Shown in pieces: positions 1 to 7,951 of a stretch of 48,898 nucleotides of DNA. Both the position numbers and the translations under genes were made by a program. Position 1 is the stretch's first letter, and each line of letters opens with the position of its first letter. The notes beneath the pieces were generated by a model that was not told where the DNA came from, ran no database searches, and saw only the letters and a list, made by a program, of their open reading frames with translations. Origin of the DNA: Owenweeksia sp. (GTDB lineage Bacteria > Bacteroidota > Bacteroidia > Flavobacteriales > Schleiferiaceae); NCBI GenBank assembly GCA_028285465.1, contig JANQPD010000049.1, positions 1 through 48,898 of the forward strand, in the 5' to 3' direction.

Positions 1-779
1 ATGACGCGATAAAGGCAGAGGCTTCGATGGGTTCATCAACCGGCCTGGCACGCAACAGCGAGAGCAAGCGGATGAGCTCTTTGCGTAGAAAACTGGCCAA
101 GCGCCTCGTTTCAGTTAAAAATGAAACGGCTATGCTCACCACGTTCAACGAGGTAGACATGCAGCCTATTTTTGACCTGCGTGCCAAGTACAAAGAGACT
201 TTTAAAGAAAAGCACGGGGTAAGTCTGGGCTTTATGAGTTTCTTTACCAAGGCTGTTACCCGTGCCTTAAAAGAATTTCCACAGGTAAATTCCATGATTG
301 ACGGAGATAACCTGGTGACTTTTGATTACTGCGACATCAGCATTGCGGTTAGTGGGCCTAAAGGCCTTATGGTACCTGTAGTACGCAATGCCGAACACCT
401 GACCTTCGCCGGCATTGAAAAAGAAATAAAACGCCTTGCCACCCGCGTACGCGATGGAGAAGTAACCGTAGACGAAATGACCGGGGGTACCTTCACCATA
501 ACCAATGGGGGGGTGTTTGGCTCCATGCTTTCAACGCCTATCATCAACCCTCCGCAAAGCGCCATTTTAGGCATGCACAACATTGTAGAGCGCCCGGTAG
601 CCATTGACGGTAAAATTGATGTGCGTCCCATAATGTATGTGGCGCTCAGCTATGACCATAGAGTAATTGACGGTCGTGAAAGTGTAGGGTTCCTGGTAGC
701 GATTAAGGAAGCGCTGGAAAACCCGCAAGAACTTTTGATGGGCGGAGACAATGCTGTAGAAAGAGCGTTAGAGATCTAA
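1..779 (+). CDS. sucB: 2-oxoglutarate dehydrogenase E2 (dihydrolipoyl succinyltransferase), 3' part
   Basis: The gene is cut by the left window edge. The frame is open from base 3 and 258 codons remain, so the lipoyl and subunit-binding domains lie outside. What remains is the catalytic acyltransferase domain that moves the succinyl group from lipoamide to CoA in the TCA cycle. The active-site HxxxDG signature is present as YDHRVIDG (His codon 657-659). The stretches [14 protein letters not shown] and [16 protein letters not shown] are of the SucB type rather than the pyruvate dehydrogenase E2 type. The ATG at 27 is internal, because coding sequence continues upstream of it without a stop. 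A strong hairpin terminator follows at 798-838, so this is the last gene of its transcript. Confidence 0.95.
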   Translation, partial: DAIKAEASMGSSTGLARNSESKRMSSLRRKLAKRLVSVKNETAMLTTFNEVDMQPIFDLRAKYKETFKEKHGVSLGFMSFFTKAVTRALKEFPQVNSMIDGDNLVTFDYCDISIAVSGPKGLMVPVVRNAEHLTFAGIEKEIKRLATRVRDGEVTVDEMTGGTFTITNGGVFGSMLSTPIINPPQSAILGMHNIVERPVAIDGKIDVRPIMYVALSYDHRVIDGRESVGFLVAIKEALENPQELLMGGDNAVERALEI

Positions 780-797
780 AGGATCCCGCATTTTAAA

Positions 798-838
798 ATA
801 CGCCCCGGTTAAAAAGAAACCGGGGCGTATCTATTTTG
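798..838 (+). terminator. Intrinsic terminator after sucB
   Basis: A perfect 13-bp stem (798-810 with 818-830) and 7-nt A-rich loop are followed by a short T-rich tract (ctatttt). It lies 18 bases after the sucB stop. Confidence 0.8.
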
Positions 839-928
839 GAATCTCATGTAATCATAGCTGTCCGCAGAGTAAGGTAGAACACCTCTACTCTTCAGACTGT
901 GGGCTTCAGAGCTTAAATAAAAGGCACT

Positions 929-976
929 AAACCTTCCAGGTTTCTCAGCGGTGCGGAGATAAACCTGGAAGGTTTT
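929..976. repeat. Palindromic repeat, copy 1 of 2
   Basis: Arms AAACCTTCCAGGTTT and AACCTGGAAGGTTT flank a centre containing CAGCGGTG. A second copy lies in inverted orientation at 2906-2954, with the same arms and the same asymmetric centre, so the two belong to one dispersed family. The pair brackets tatD-ansA. No coding role is visible. Confidence 0.75.
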
Positions 977-1059
977 TGAACTACATCTTTCATATCAGAC
1001 CCAGCTTAAAAAAACGTTTACACATGTTTTTTAAATCACATTTCCTTCCCGGGCTTTTA

Positions 1060-1067
1060 TACATTTA
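1060..1067 (+). promoter_or_regulatory. Possible -7 box of tatD
   Basis: TACATTTA resembles the Bacteroidota TAnnTTTG -7 element and ends five bases before the tatD ATG. If it is used, the mRNA would have almost no leader. No clear -33 TTG is seen at the usual spacing, so support is weak. Confidence 0.3.
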
Positions 1068-1072
1068 CGCCC

Positions 1073-1843
1073 ATGATCGATACCCACGCCCATATCTACA
1101 GCAAGAAGTTTGAAGACGACCGGGATGCTATGCTTAGCCGCGCGAAAGAGGCAGGCATCACGCAAATCTGTATGCCCAACATTGATGTAGACACCATAAG
1201 CGCTATGAACGCACTGGCTGAACAATATCCCTGGTGCTACCCGATGATGGGCCTGCATCCCAGTCACGTAAAAGAAGACTGGAAAGAGCGCCTTACCCTC
1301 ATTCTACAGGAGTTGAACAACCACCCAAACCGCTACGTAGGGGTAGGTGAAATTGGCATAGACCTGTATTGGGACAAAACCTTCTTAGAAGGACAAAAGA
1401 CCGCATTTGCCAGGCAAATCGAAGCCTCTTTAACACACGGTTTGCCGGTTGTCATTCACTGCCGGGAAGCTTTTGATGAGGTATTTGAAGTGCTGGAGCC
1501 ATACCGGAACACCTCACTCTATGGCATTTTCCATTGCTTTACAGGAAGCGTGGACCAAGCCAGACACGCCCTTTCCCTTAACCTGAAGTTGGGTATCGGA
1601 GGCGTGGTTACTTTCAAAAATGGTGGATTAGACAATGTAGTAGCGCAGCTTTCGCTGGATGACCTTGTACTGGAAACCGATGCGCCTTATCTCGCTCCGG
1701 CTCCTTATAGGGGAAAGCGCAACGAACCCGCCTATACCAAATTGGTGGCTGAGAAACTGGCTTTACTCTTTGATGTTTCTTTGGAAGAAGTTGAGCGCAT
1801 AACTAATGAAAATGCCCGCAACATTTTTAAAGCGGTGCTGTGA
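1073..1843 (+). CDS. tatD: TatD-family metal-dependent hydrolase
   Basis: A 256-residue protein of full family length. TatD proteins are TIM-barrel metallohydrolases with DNase/exonuclease activity. The metal ligands are visible: DTHAH at residues 3-7 (His5, His7), Glu93 in GEIGID, His129 in VIHCRE, His154 in FHCFTG and Asp203 in ETDAPY. The start is supported by the invariant N-terminal DxHxH lying immediately after Met1. The stop overlaps the GTG start of the next gene by four bases, so the two are translationally coupled. The natural substrate of this copy cannot be told from sequence. Confidence 0.93.
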   Translation: MIDTHAHIYSKKFEDDRDAMLSRAKEAGITQICMPNIDVDTISAMNALAEQYPWCYPMMGLHPSHVKEDWKERLTLILQELNNHPNRYVGVGEIGIDLYWDKTFLEGQKTAFARQIEASLTHGLPVVIHCREAFDEVFEVLEPYRNTSLYGIFHCFTGSVDQARHALSLNLKLGIGGVVTFKNGGLDNVVAQLSLDDLVLETDAPYLAPAPYRGKRNEPAYTKLVAEKLALLFDVSLEEVERITNENARNIFKAVL

Positions 1844-2865
1844 ATAAAGTACCACACATATTACTGCTTTATACAGGGGGCACTATCGGTATGGTAAAAG
1901 CTGTTGATAGTGAAAGCCTGGTGCCTTTTGATTTTGAGTATTTGCTGCAAAGAATCCCGGAAATTGGCATACTTCCGGGGATCTTTGATACCGATAGCCT
2001 GGATAAACCCATCGATTCATCTGATATAAAACCGGAACACTGGCTGCGGCTGGCCAACCGCATCAGGGCAGGGCAGGAACAATACGATGGGTTTGTTATC
2101 CTACACGGTTCGGATACAATGGCCTATACGGCCTCTGCTTTGAGTTTCTTGCTGCACGATCTTGAAAAACCGGTTATCCTTACAGGCTCACAACTGCCTA
2201 TAGGGGTAGCCCGCTCTGATGCCCGGGAGAACCTGATTACCGCACTTGAGATCGCTATGATGCGAAACGGCCACAAGCCCGCCATACAAGAGGTATGCAT
2301 TTATTTTGAATACGACCTTTTGCGTGGAAACCGCACCCACAAAGTTTCTGCTGAAGACTTTGATGCTTTTCAATCCCTCAATTATCCCAAACTGGCAGAA
2401 GCAGGCGTGCACATCAAGTATAACCAAAGCGCTTTACAGGAAAAAGCCCCTGCCCGGGATCTCCCTTACGCACAAGCGATCTCAACGGAGATCAGCATCC
2501 TTACTGTTTTCCCGGGAATGCAGCCCGCCTATGTGCAAAGCGTACTTTCTCAAAAAGTAAAAGCCGTACTGCTGCGCAGTTTTGGCTCTGGCAATGCACC
2601 AACCGATGCGTGGTTTGTTTCAGCGCTACGCCAGGCCATTCAATCGGGGATACACATCATAAATGTGTCGCAATGCAATGGCGGAGGGGTGCGCCTGGGC
2701 AAATACGAGGCCAGCAAAGCCATGCTGGAGATGGGCGTGATCAGTGCCAAAGACATGACCTTTGAAGCTGCGTTAACCAAAGCCATGTACCTGCTGGCCC
2801 AAGACCTTAGCCCTGAGCAGTTCAAACAGGCATACGAGCACAATTTTACCGGTGAGCTTTCTTGA
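1840..2865 (+). CDS. ansA: Type I (cytoplasmic) L-asparaginase
   Basis: A 341-residue enzyme that hydrolyses asparagine to aspartate and ammonia. The first active-site loop is YTGGTIGM (catalytic Thr15), the second is HGSDTMAYTASAL (Asp92, Thr93), and GSQLP and DARENL follow as in the family. There is no signal peptide, which fits the cytoplasmic type I form. The start is GTG inside the GTGA overlap with tatD; no better-placed ATG exists before the conserved TGGT loop. The tatD-ansA pair probably forms a two-gene operon. Confidence 0.93.
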   Translation: MNKVPHILLLYTGGTIGMVKAVDSESLVPFDFEYLLQRIPEIGILPGIFDTDSLDKPIDSSDIKPEHWLRLANRIRAGQEQYDGFVILHGSDTMAYTASALSFLLHDLEKPVILTGSQLPIGVARSDARENLITALEIAMMRNGHKPAIQEVCIYFEYDLLRGNRTHKVSAEDFDAFQSLNYPKLAEAGVHIKYNQSALQEKAPARDLPYAQAISTEISILTVFPGMQPAYVQSVLSQKVKAVLLRSFGSGNAPTDAWFVSALRQAIQSGIHIINVSQCNGGGVRLGKYEASKAMLEMGVISAKDMTFEAALTKAMYLLAQDLSPEQFKQAYEHNFTGELS

Positions 2866-2905
2866 ATAAGGCATTTTTAATATCCCGAAACGGAATACGG
2901 TTACC

Positions 2906-2954
2906 AAACCTTCCAGGTTTATCCCTACACCGCTGAAAAACCTGGAGGGTTTTT
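2906..2954. repeat. Palindromic repeat, copy 2 of 2 (inverted)
   Basis: Read on the minus strand, this copy aligns with 929-976 through both arms and the CAGCGGTG centre, with a few substitutions. It lies 40 bases after the ansA stop and just before the tRNA-derived tandem repeats. Confidence 0.75.
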
Positions 2955-2960
2955 AGAAAC

Positions 2961-3116
2961 GGGTTCTCATCCCTTGTACTATAGACGTAGGTTACCCCTA
3001 AAAAACAAAAGCCCTGGCATTTAACCAAGGCTTTGTTTGCGGAGAGAGAGGGATTAGTTGCGCTGCACTCCATTTACAATGGTGCGCAACTGCTTTCGCA
3101 AGCTCAGGTCGAACCC
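2961..3116 (-). repeat. tRNA-Ser-derived tandem repeat, unit 1 (156 bp)
   Basis: First of two full 156-bp units; a third 95-bp copy (3273-3367) merges into the tRNA-Ser gene. Units 1 and 2 differ at five positions by direct comparison. Read on the minus strand, a unit holds the 5' side of a tRNA T-arm (GGGTTCG), a 54-nt hairpin-rich insert (3056-3109), the T-arm 3' side and acceptor 3' strand, then the tRNA terminator and flank. Within the insert, 3056-3091 folds as AGTTGCGC/GCGCAACT enclosing CCATT/AATGG. Confidence 0.85.
3000..3034 (-). terminator. Intrinsic terminator in repeat unit 1
   Basis: On the minus strand a 10-bp stem (3034-3025 with 3017-3008, one G-T pair) and 7-nt loop are followed by TGTTTTTT. 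It is the same terminator that follows the intact tRNA-Ser. Confidence 0.75.
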
Positions 3117-3272
3117 GGGTTCTCATCCCTTGTACTGCAGATGTAGGTTACCCCTAAAAAACAAAAGCCCTGGCATTTAACCAAGGCTTTGTTTGCGGAG
3201 AGAGAGGGATTAGTTGCGCTGCACTCCATTTCCAATGGTGCGCAACTGCTTTCGCAGGCTCAGGTCGAACCC
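3117..3272 (-). repeat. tRNA-Ser-derived tandem repeat, unit 2 (156 bp)
   Basis: Second full unit, with five substitutions relative to unit 1. The insert keeps the outer hairpin at 3212-3247. It also has a small CTGC-GAAA-GCAG tetraloop hairpin, which in unit 1 is TTGC-GAAA-GCAG, so pairing is kept through a U-G wobble. The loop of the inner CCATT/AATGG stem changes from GTA to GGA. These changes spare the stems. Confidence 0.85.
3156..3190 (-). terminator. Intrinsic terminator in repeat unit 2
   Basis: Same hairpin and T-run as at 3000-3034, offset by exactly 156 bases. Confidence 0.75.
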
Positions 3273-3367
3273 GGGTTCTCATCCCTTGTACTATAGACGT
3301 AGGTTACCCCTAAAAAACAAAAGCCCTGGCATTTAACCAAGGCTTTGTTTGCGGAGAGAGAGGGATT
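3273..3367 (-). repeat. Third, partial repeat copy running into the tRNA-Ser 3' end
   Basis: These 95 bases are identical to 2961-3055 of unit 1. The last 16 (3352-3367) are the discriminator, acceptor 3' strand and T-arm 3' side of the functional tRNA-Ser. Beyond 3367 the tRNA continues directly with its T-loop, whereas units 1 and 2 carry the 54-nt insert. This is therefore the parental copy. Confidence 0.85.
3312..3346 (-). terminator. Intrinsic terminator of tRNA-Ser
   Basis: On the minus strand, starting six bases after the discriminator, a 10-bp stem with a TTAAATG loop is followed by TGTTTTTT. It ends the tRNA-Ser transcript and is copied in both repeat units. Confidence 0.85.
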
Positions 3368-3436
3368 CGAACCCTCGGTACCTTGCGGTACACACGCTTT
3401 CCAGGCGTGCCATTTCAGCCACTCATGCACCTCTCC
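3352..3436 (-). tRNA. tRNA-Ser(GGA)
   Basis: An 85-nt class II tRNA on the minus strand. The acceptor stem GGAGAGG/TCTCTCC has one G-T pair. The anticodon stem CACGC/GCGTG holds the loop CTGGAAA (anticodon GGA, reading UCC and UCU). The long variable arm GTACC-GCAA-GGTAC is as expected for serine tRNA, and the T-arm is GAGGG-TTCGAAT-CCCTC. The discriminator is G and CCA is not encoded. Its 3' end is the source of the tandem repeats at 2961-3272. Confidence 0.97.
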
Positions 3437-3672
3437 GGTTCTTTCTTATTCGCAAGGGGGCGCAAAAGTAAAGAATGTAACGCTACTATCGCAATAAAAT
3501 AAGCATGAGCAGGCAACCAAAGTGCAAAGGCTGCTCTAATTTGTTAGGATTGTATTATATTTTCCCCGCAAACGTAAGAATGTTGCCACAGCACCGATAA
3601 AGATTGAGATAAAACTTTAGTTTTGTGGCGAGTTTTATATTTTCACCAAAAATTAAACAATAAGTTAAAGCG

Positions 3673-4506
3673 ATGAAAAAAGCACTTTCAATTTTGGCTA
3701 TTCTTGGTTTTGTAGCCTTTGGAACTGTAAACGTATGGGCGCAGGACGCAAACGAAACTGCTACGGATACTACTGAACAAACCACAGCTGACTCTGCTAC
3801 CGAGGCGGCAGCCACTACTCCTGTAGTAGAAGAAGAGCCCCCTGCACCTGTTCAGGATGTGGAGGAAGAAGAAATGAGTTTTCACCAGGTTTTAAAAGAA
3901 AAGTTTATTGAAGGTGGCCCTTCTTTTATGGGTATCGTACTGGTAGTACTTATCCTGGGCTTAGCTTTTTGTATTGAGCGTATCATTTACCTCAACATGG
4001 CTTCAACCAATTCCAAAAAATTACTCGACCAGATCGAAAGCGCGCTCCAAACCGGAGGTGTAGAAGCCGCTAAAGAAGTATGCCGCAATACCCGCGGGCC
4101 GGTAGCCAGCATCTTTTACCAGGGCCTCGACCGCATGAATGAAGGCATTGACGTAGTAGAAAAATCCATCGTTTCTTATGGTTCCGTACAAATGGGGCTG
4201 CTGGAAAGAAATATTTCCTGGATTACCCTTTTTATAGCCCTGGCTCCTATGCTTGGTTTCATGGGTACGGTAATCGGTATGATCGGTGCATTTGACGCCA
4301 TCGAAGCAGCCGGAGATATTTCTCCTTCATTGGTAGCCGGTGGTATTAAAGTGGCCCTTTTGACTACCGTATTTGGTCTTATCGTAGCCATTATTTTGCA
4401 GATCTTTTACAATTACCTTATTGCCAAAGTAGACAGCATTACCAACAAAATGGAAGATGCTTCTATTTCTCTGATCGACCTTTTGGTGAAGCACGGAGCT
4501 AAATAA
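3673..4506 (+). CDS. exbB: MotA/TolQ/ExbB proton-channel family protein
   Basis: A 277-residue inner-membrane protein that with ExbD uses the proton-motive force to drive TonB-type outer-membrane transport. Residues 1-24 look like a signal peptide ending VWAQ. An acidic and Pro-rich linker (25-70) follows, then TM1 near 84-108 and two further helices near 180-206 and 225-250 around the family motif APMLGFMGTVIGMIGAF. The cleavable N-terminus and acidic linker are common in Bacteroidota ExbB. It is the first of four genes with 5, 1 and 14 bp gaps between members. The start is chosen because the signal peptide begins at this ATG. Confidence 0.93.
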   Translation: MKKALSILAILGFVAFGTVNVWAQDANETATDTTEQTTADSATEAAATTPVVEEEPPAPVQDVEEEEMSFHQVLKEKFIEGGPSFMGIVLVVLILGLAFCIERIIYLNMASTNSKKLLDQIESALQTGGVEAAKEVCRNTRGPVASIFYQGLDRMNEGIDVVEKSIVSYGSVQMGLLERNISWITLFIALAPMLGFMGTVIGMIGAFDAIEAAGDISPSLVAGGIKVALLTTVFGLIVAIILQIFYNYLIAKVDSITNKMEDASISLIDLLVKHGAK

Positions 4507-4520
4507 TAAATACATAAAGC

Positions 4521-4841
4521 ATGATTGATTTTGGATTATATGCCACCTACGCCTTGTTGGCGATTTGCGTACTGATGATCTTGGCTTTTAGTATTTCGAA
4601 GATTGCCGGAGACCCGGCAGCAGCTAAAACTTCTATCATCGGTATTGTAGGCTTGGCTGCCTTGATTGGCATTAGTTACGCATTGAGTACGGGTGAAGAT
4701 GCCAATACCATCTTTGCCGGAGATAACATAACCGAAGGCACCTCACATTATGTAGGAGCAGCGCTTTATAGCTTTTATTTACTGGGCGCGCTTACCATAT
4801 TGGCGATAATTTATTCCGAGGTTACCCGTTTATTTAAATAA
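4521..4841 (+). CDS. Small membrane protein of the exb operon
   Basis: A 106-residue protein with three predicted membrane segments (about 6-26, 37-55 and 79-98) and a short loop containing GDNITEGTSHY. It sits 14 bases after exbB and 5 bases before the first exbD. A small membrane protein at this position recurs in Bacteroidota exb clusters, but I know no assigned function. Inference: an accessory subunit or assembly factor of the ExbBD motor. No catalytic motif is visible. Confidence 0.85.
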   Translation: MIDFGLYATYALLAICVLMILAFSISKIAGDPAAAKTSIIGIVGLAALIGISYALSTGEDANTIFAGDNITEGTSHYVGAALYSFYLLGALTILAIIYSEVTRLFK

Positions 4842-4846
4842 AGTAT

Positions 4847-5422
4847 ATGGCAAGGAACAAAAGAGCTTTACCAGAAATCAATGCGGGATCGATGGCAGAT
4901 ATTGCCTTCCTCTTGCTTATCTTCTTCCTTGTAACTACTACAATGGACGTGGATTCTGGTATCAATCGTAAATTGCCCCCCTGGCAACCTGATGAGCAAA
5001 CTCCACCACCACCCATTAAAAAGAAAAACATCTTTACCGTGGTGGTAAACTCTAACGACCAGATCCTGGCCGAAGACGAGTATATGGACATCAAGGACCT
5101 GCGCGATGCCGCAAAGAAATTCCTGATCAACAATGGTGATGGAACTTGCGATTATTGCACCGGTGGTGCCCGCAGCCCGATTTCTTCCGATAATCCCGGT
5201 AAAGCTGTAGTTTCCCTGGTGAATGACCGCGGTACCTCTTATGAGCTTTATGTAGCCGTACAAAATGAGTTGGCAGCCGCTTACAATGAATTGCGGGATG
5301 AGCTGGCCAGACGTACCTATGGGGTGGGAATGGACCAGCTCAACGAGGAGCAAAAAGACCAGATGGCCGAAGCTTTCCCGCAGAAGATATCAGAAGCAGA
5401 ACCCGTAAACCTAGGAGGTTAG
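4847..5422 (+). CDS. exbD: ExbD/TolR-family biopolymer transport protein (first copy)
   Basis: A 191-residue protein with one membrane helix at about 17-33. It carries the conserved Asp18 in MADIAFLLLIFFLVTT, equivalent to the proton-binding aspartate of ExbD. The periplasmic part starts after RKLPPW and a Pro-rich spacer. It contains an insertion with a CxxC pair (Cys101, Cys104; TCDYCTGGA) not expected in canonical ExbD. It is coupled to the second exbD by a 1-bp gap. Two unequal ExbD paralogues in one cluster are usual for Bacteroidota and probably form a heteromeric plug. Confidence 0.92.
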   Translation: MARNKRALPEINAGSMADIAFLLLIFFLVTTTMDVDSGINRKLPPWQPDEQTPPPPIKKKNIFTVVVNSNDQILAEDEYMDIKDLRDAAKKFLINNGDGTCDYCTGGARSPISSDNPGKAVVSLVNDRGTSYELYVAVQNELAAAYNELRDELARRTYGVGMDQLNEEQKDQMAEAFPQKISEAEPVNLGG

Positions 5423-5423
5423 T

Positions 5424-5906
5424 ATGAGTAAGTTTAAAAAGAAAACCGGAGGCGGAACGCCTGCCATATCTACAGCATCTTTACCGGATATTGTGTTTAT
5501 GCTGCTCTTCTTCTTTATGGTGACTACCGTAATGCGTGAAGTTACCCTATTGGTAGAAAATAAAAAGCCCTACGCCACCGAGGTTAAAAAGCTGGAAAAG
5601 AAGAACCTGGTAACCTACATTTACGTGGGAAAACCAAAGCAGGCCCTGCAATCTACCATGGGTACGGAGCCCCGGATACAACTAAATGATGCTTTTGCGA
5701 ATATCAACGAAATACAACCTTTTGTAATCCAGGAGCGCGAAGCCATTAACGAAGCGGAAAAAGCTTTGATGACCGTTTCCATAAAGGCTGATCAAAGCGT
5801 AAAGATGGGCTTGATCACCGACATCAAGCAAGAACTCAGGAAGGCCAATACTTTAAAGATCAATTACTCCACCCGTAAAGGGGAGGTATTTGGAGACAAG
5901 CGTTAA
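5424..5906 (+). CDS. exbD: ExbD/TolR-family biopolymer transport protein (second copy)
   Basis: A 160-residue protein with a single helix (about 20-36) that retains the functional Asp22 in LPDIVFMLLFFFMVTT. A compact periplasmic domain follows, ending in STRKGEVFGDKR. It lacks the CxxC insertion of the preceding paralogue. It is the last gene of the operon: a strong terminator begins 28 bases after the stop and also covers the stop of the convergent CPBP gene. Confidence 0.93.
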   Translation: MSKFKKKTGGGTPAISTASLPDIVFMLLFFFMVTTVMREVTLLVENKKPYATEVKKLEKKNLVTYIYVGKPKQALQSTMGTEPRIQLNDAFANINEIQPFVIQEREAINEAEKALMTVSIKADQSVKMGLITDIKQELRKANTLKINYSTRKGEVFGDKR

Positions 5907-5934
5907 TCGCCTTCTGCCACAACTTATTGTTAAA

Positions 5935-5966
5935 ACAGCCCCGGTATAGCCGGGGCTGTCTTTTTT
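5935..5966 (+). terminator. Terminator between exbD and the convergent CPBP gene
   Basis: A 10-bp perfect stem (5935-5944 with 5950-5959), a TATAG loop and a T6 run. The T-run overlaps the stop codon of the minus-strand gene at 5965. Confidence 0.9.
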
Positions 5967-6894
5967 AAGCAACCTCCCCGGCTTCTTCTTCGTTTTTTGA
6001 GAACGCACGGTAAATGAGGTATAATAACAATACAAAAGCCATCACACTGCCCAGGCTTATCCACCCGTTCTCGTTTTGAATGCTTACATCGTTCAATTGG
6101 TCCAGGGAAACCCCTCCAAAGTATACCGCGCTAACAATAATCCCGTTGTTGAACAAATGTAGCAACACCGGCACCCACAAACTGCCGGTCCATTCCCGCA
6201 GATAGCCGAGTACAGCCCCCAGTAAAAGAATAGAAAAAAAAGCGTAGAAATTGGCATGCACCAGGGAGAAACAAAAAGCCGTAAGCCAAATGGCCAGATG
6301 CCGGTTTCTAAATCCCTTTTTAAAGATAGGCTGAAGCACCCCTCTAAAAAGCGTTTCTTCACACACCGCGGGCAAAACGGCCATCAACAGAAACGATTTT
6401 AGAAAGGCAAGGGTACCGGGCATTTGCAGGAACACCGTATACTGCCGTTGCGTAATTTCCTCTTGCCTTGAGAAATACACCTCCCAGGAAGGAGGCAAAG
6501 AGATGCTTTTTACTGCCTGGTAAAGCAGATCGCTCACCCCGGCCGCACTAAGTGTCAGCAGACCGATAAGCCCGATAAGCAAAACCGGGGGTTTGGGGAA
6601 AAAATCCGTTCCCAGGTAAGCACCCGCGTCAGCCGACAGCAAACGGGCTGCTACCAGGGCAGGTACCAGAAAAAGCCCTATGCTAAAGACGCCTTGCATA
6701 AACTTAACTACTTCTATGGCCTCAGGGGCCTGAGGCGTTGCCATTAGATCCTGCAAGGTCGCCCGGTCGATATTAAAGATAAAACCAGCCGCCACACCAC
6801 CAATCAGCAAGCTTAAAAGCAGCCCTGTCGCACAAAGCAGCATAAGCAATAAGAATTGCATCGACGCACTTTTTCCTCTAAAACCTTGTTCCAT
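5965..6894 (-). CDS. CPBP-family intramembrane metalloprotease
   Basis: A 309-residue polytopic membrane protein. The CPBP (Abi/CAAX-protease-like) motifs are present: Glu-Glu at 179-180 in CEETLFRG with Arg184, His213 in SLVHANF, and HLFNN at 246-250. These residues bind the metal in the Rce1-type fold. I place the start at MEQGFRGKSA. The longer open frame upstream (to 7239) would run antisense through dusB and has no membrane-protein character. Substrate unknown; family roles include protein processing and bacteriocin self-immunity. It is divergent from dusB across 52 bases. Confidence 0.88.
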   Translation of the reverse strand: MEQGFRGKSASMQFLLLMLLCATGLLLSLLIGGVAAGFIFNIDRATLQDLMATPQAPEAIEVVKFMQGVFSIGLFLVPALVAARLLSADAGAYLGTDFFPKPPVLLIGLIGLLTLSAAGVSDLLYQAVKSISLPPSWEVYFSRQEEITQRQYTVFLQMPGTLAFLKSFLLMAVLPAVCEETLFRGVLQPIFKKGFRNRHLAIWLTAFCFSLVHANFYAFFSILLLGAVLGYLREWTGSLWVPVLLHLFNNGIIVSAVYFGGVSLDQLNDVSIQNENGWISLGSVMAFVLLLYLIYRAFSKNEEEAGEVA

Positions 6895-6946
6895 AATACT
6901 TAGCGCTTGTTTTGCTATTTTTGCAGCTCCAAAAATACGGGTATAG

Positions 6947-7951
6947 GTGGTAAAGATTGATGATATCGAGGTAGGCAAATTCCCTTTGCTTTTAGCACCC
7001 ATGGAAGATGTGAGTGACCCGCCCTTTCGCGCTTTGTGTAAAAAGCACGGGGCAGACCTCATGTATACGGAATTCATTTCTTCTGAGGGCCTGATCCGCG
7101 ATGCAGCTAAAAGCGTGCAAAAGCTCGATATATTTGAATACGAGCGTCCTATTGGTATACAGATCTTTGGCAGTGAGATCGACAGCATGCGCGAAGCGGC
7201 AGAAATTACGGAGCAGGCAAACCCGGATATTATAGACATAAACTACGGTTGTCCTGTTAAAAAAGTAGCTTGCAAAGGAGCGGGAGCGGGTATTTTGCAG
7301 GATATCCCCAAAATGGTAAGCATGACGGCCGAAATTGTAAAGGCCGTTAATAAACCGGTTACGGTGAAAACCCGCCTGGGGTGGGACGAAAACACCAAAT
7401 ATATCGTGGAAGTGGCGGAACGTTTACAGGATGTAGGCATTAAAGCCATTTCTATTCATGGCCGCACACGCAAGCAAATGTATAAGGGAGAAGCAGACTG
7501 GCGCCTGATCGCTGAGGTGAAGAACAACCCCCGCATGCATATCCCGGTTTTTGGGAACGGGGATGTAGACAGCCCGGAAAAAGCGGTGCAGATGCGCGAC
7601 CGTTATGGCATAGACGGCATCATGATCGGAAGAGCAAGTATAGGGTATCCCTGGATCTTTGATGAAATAAAACATTATATGGCCACAGGCGAAAAACTTG
7701 ATCCGCCCGGTATTGAGCAAAGGGTAGCCGCTGCGATGGCCCATTTGCAGATGGCCCTGGAATGGAAAGGAAAAGTACTGGGCATACACGAAACCCGGAG
7801 GCACTACACCAATTACTTTAAAGGCATTCCTCATTTCAAGGAATACCGGACCCGATTAGTAACCAGTGATCATGCTGAAGACGTTTTTGCCTGCCTTGCC
7901 GAGATCAAAGAAAATTTTGGAGCGCTTGATTTCCGCTTAACGGAGGCCTAG
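6947..7951 (+). CDS. dusB: tRNA-dihydrouridine synthase, DusB type
   Basis: A 334-residue FMN-dependent TIM-barrel enzyme that reduces specific uridines in the tRNA D-loop. The N-terminal flavin-site signature LAPMEDVSDPPFR (residues 17-28) is present, as is the conserved GCP cysteine (Cys102) in NYGCPVKKV, then HGRTRKQMY and the phosphate-binding GNGDVDSP and IGRAS loops. The start is GTG at 6947; the conserved LAPM lies only 16 residues in, which fits this start. A TATTTTTG box at 6916-6923 could be its promoter. The stop overlaps the convergent permease gene. Confidence 0.93.
   Translation: MVKIDDIEVGKFPLLLAPMEDVSDPPFRALCKKHGADLMYTEFISSEGLIRDAAKSVQKLDIFEYERPIGIQIFGSEIDSMREAAEITEQANPDIIDINYGCPVKKVACKGAGAGILQDIPKMVSMTAEIVKAVNKPVTVKTRLGWDENTKYIVEVAERLQDVGIKAISIHGRTRKQMYKGEADWRLIAEVKNNPRMHIPVFGNGDVDSPEKAVQMRDRYGIDGIMIGRASIGYPWIFDEIKHYMATGEKLDPPGIEQRVAAAMAHLQMALEWKGKVLGIHETRRHYTNYFKGIPHFKEYRTRLVTSDHAEDVFACLAEIKENFGALDFRLTEA

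Noticed and set aside
2961..3272. Possible CRISPR array
   Set aside because: There are only two full 156-bp units, repeats are contiguous without unique spacers, and no cas gene is present.
6895..7239. N-terminal extension of the CPBP protease frame
   Set aside because: It would run antisense through dusB and lacks membrane-protein character; the ATG at 6894 gives a normal family N-terminus.
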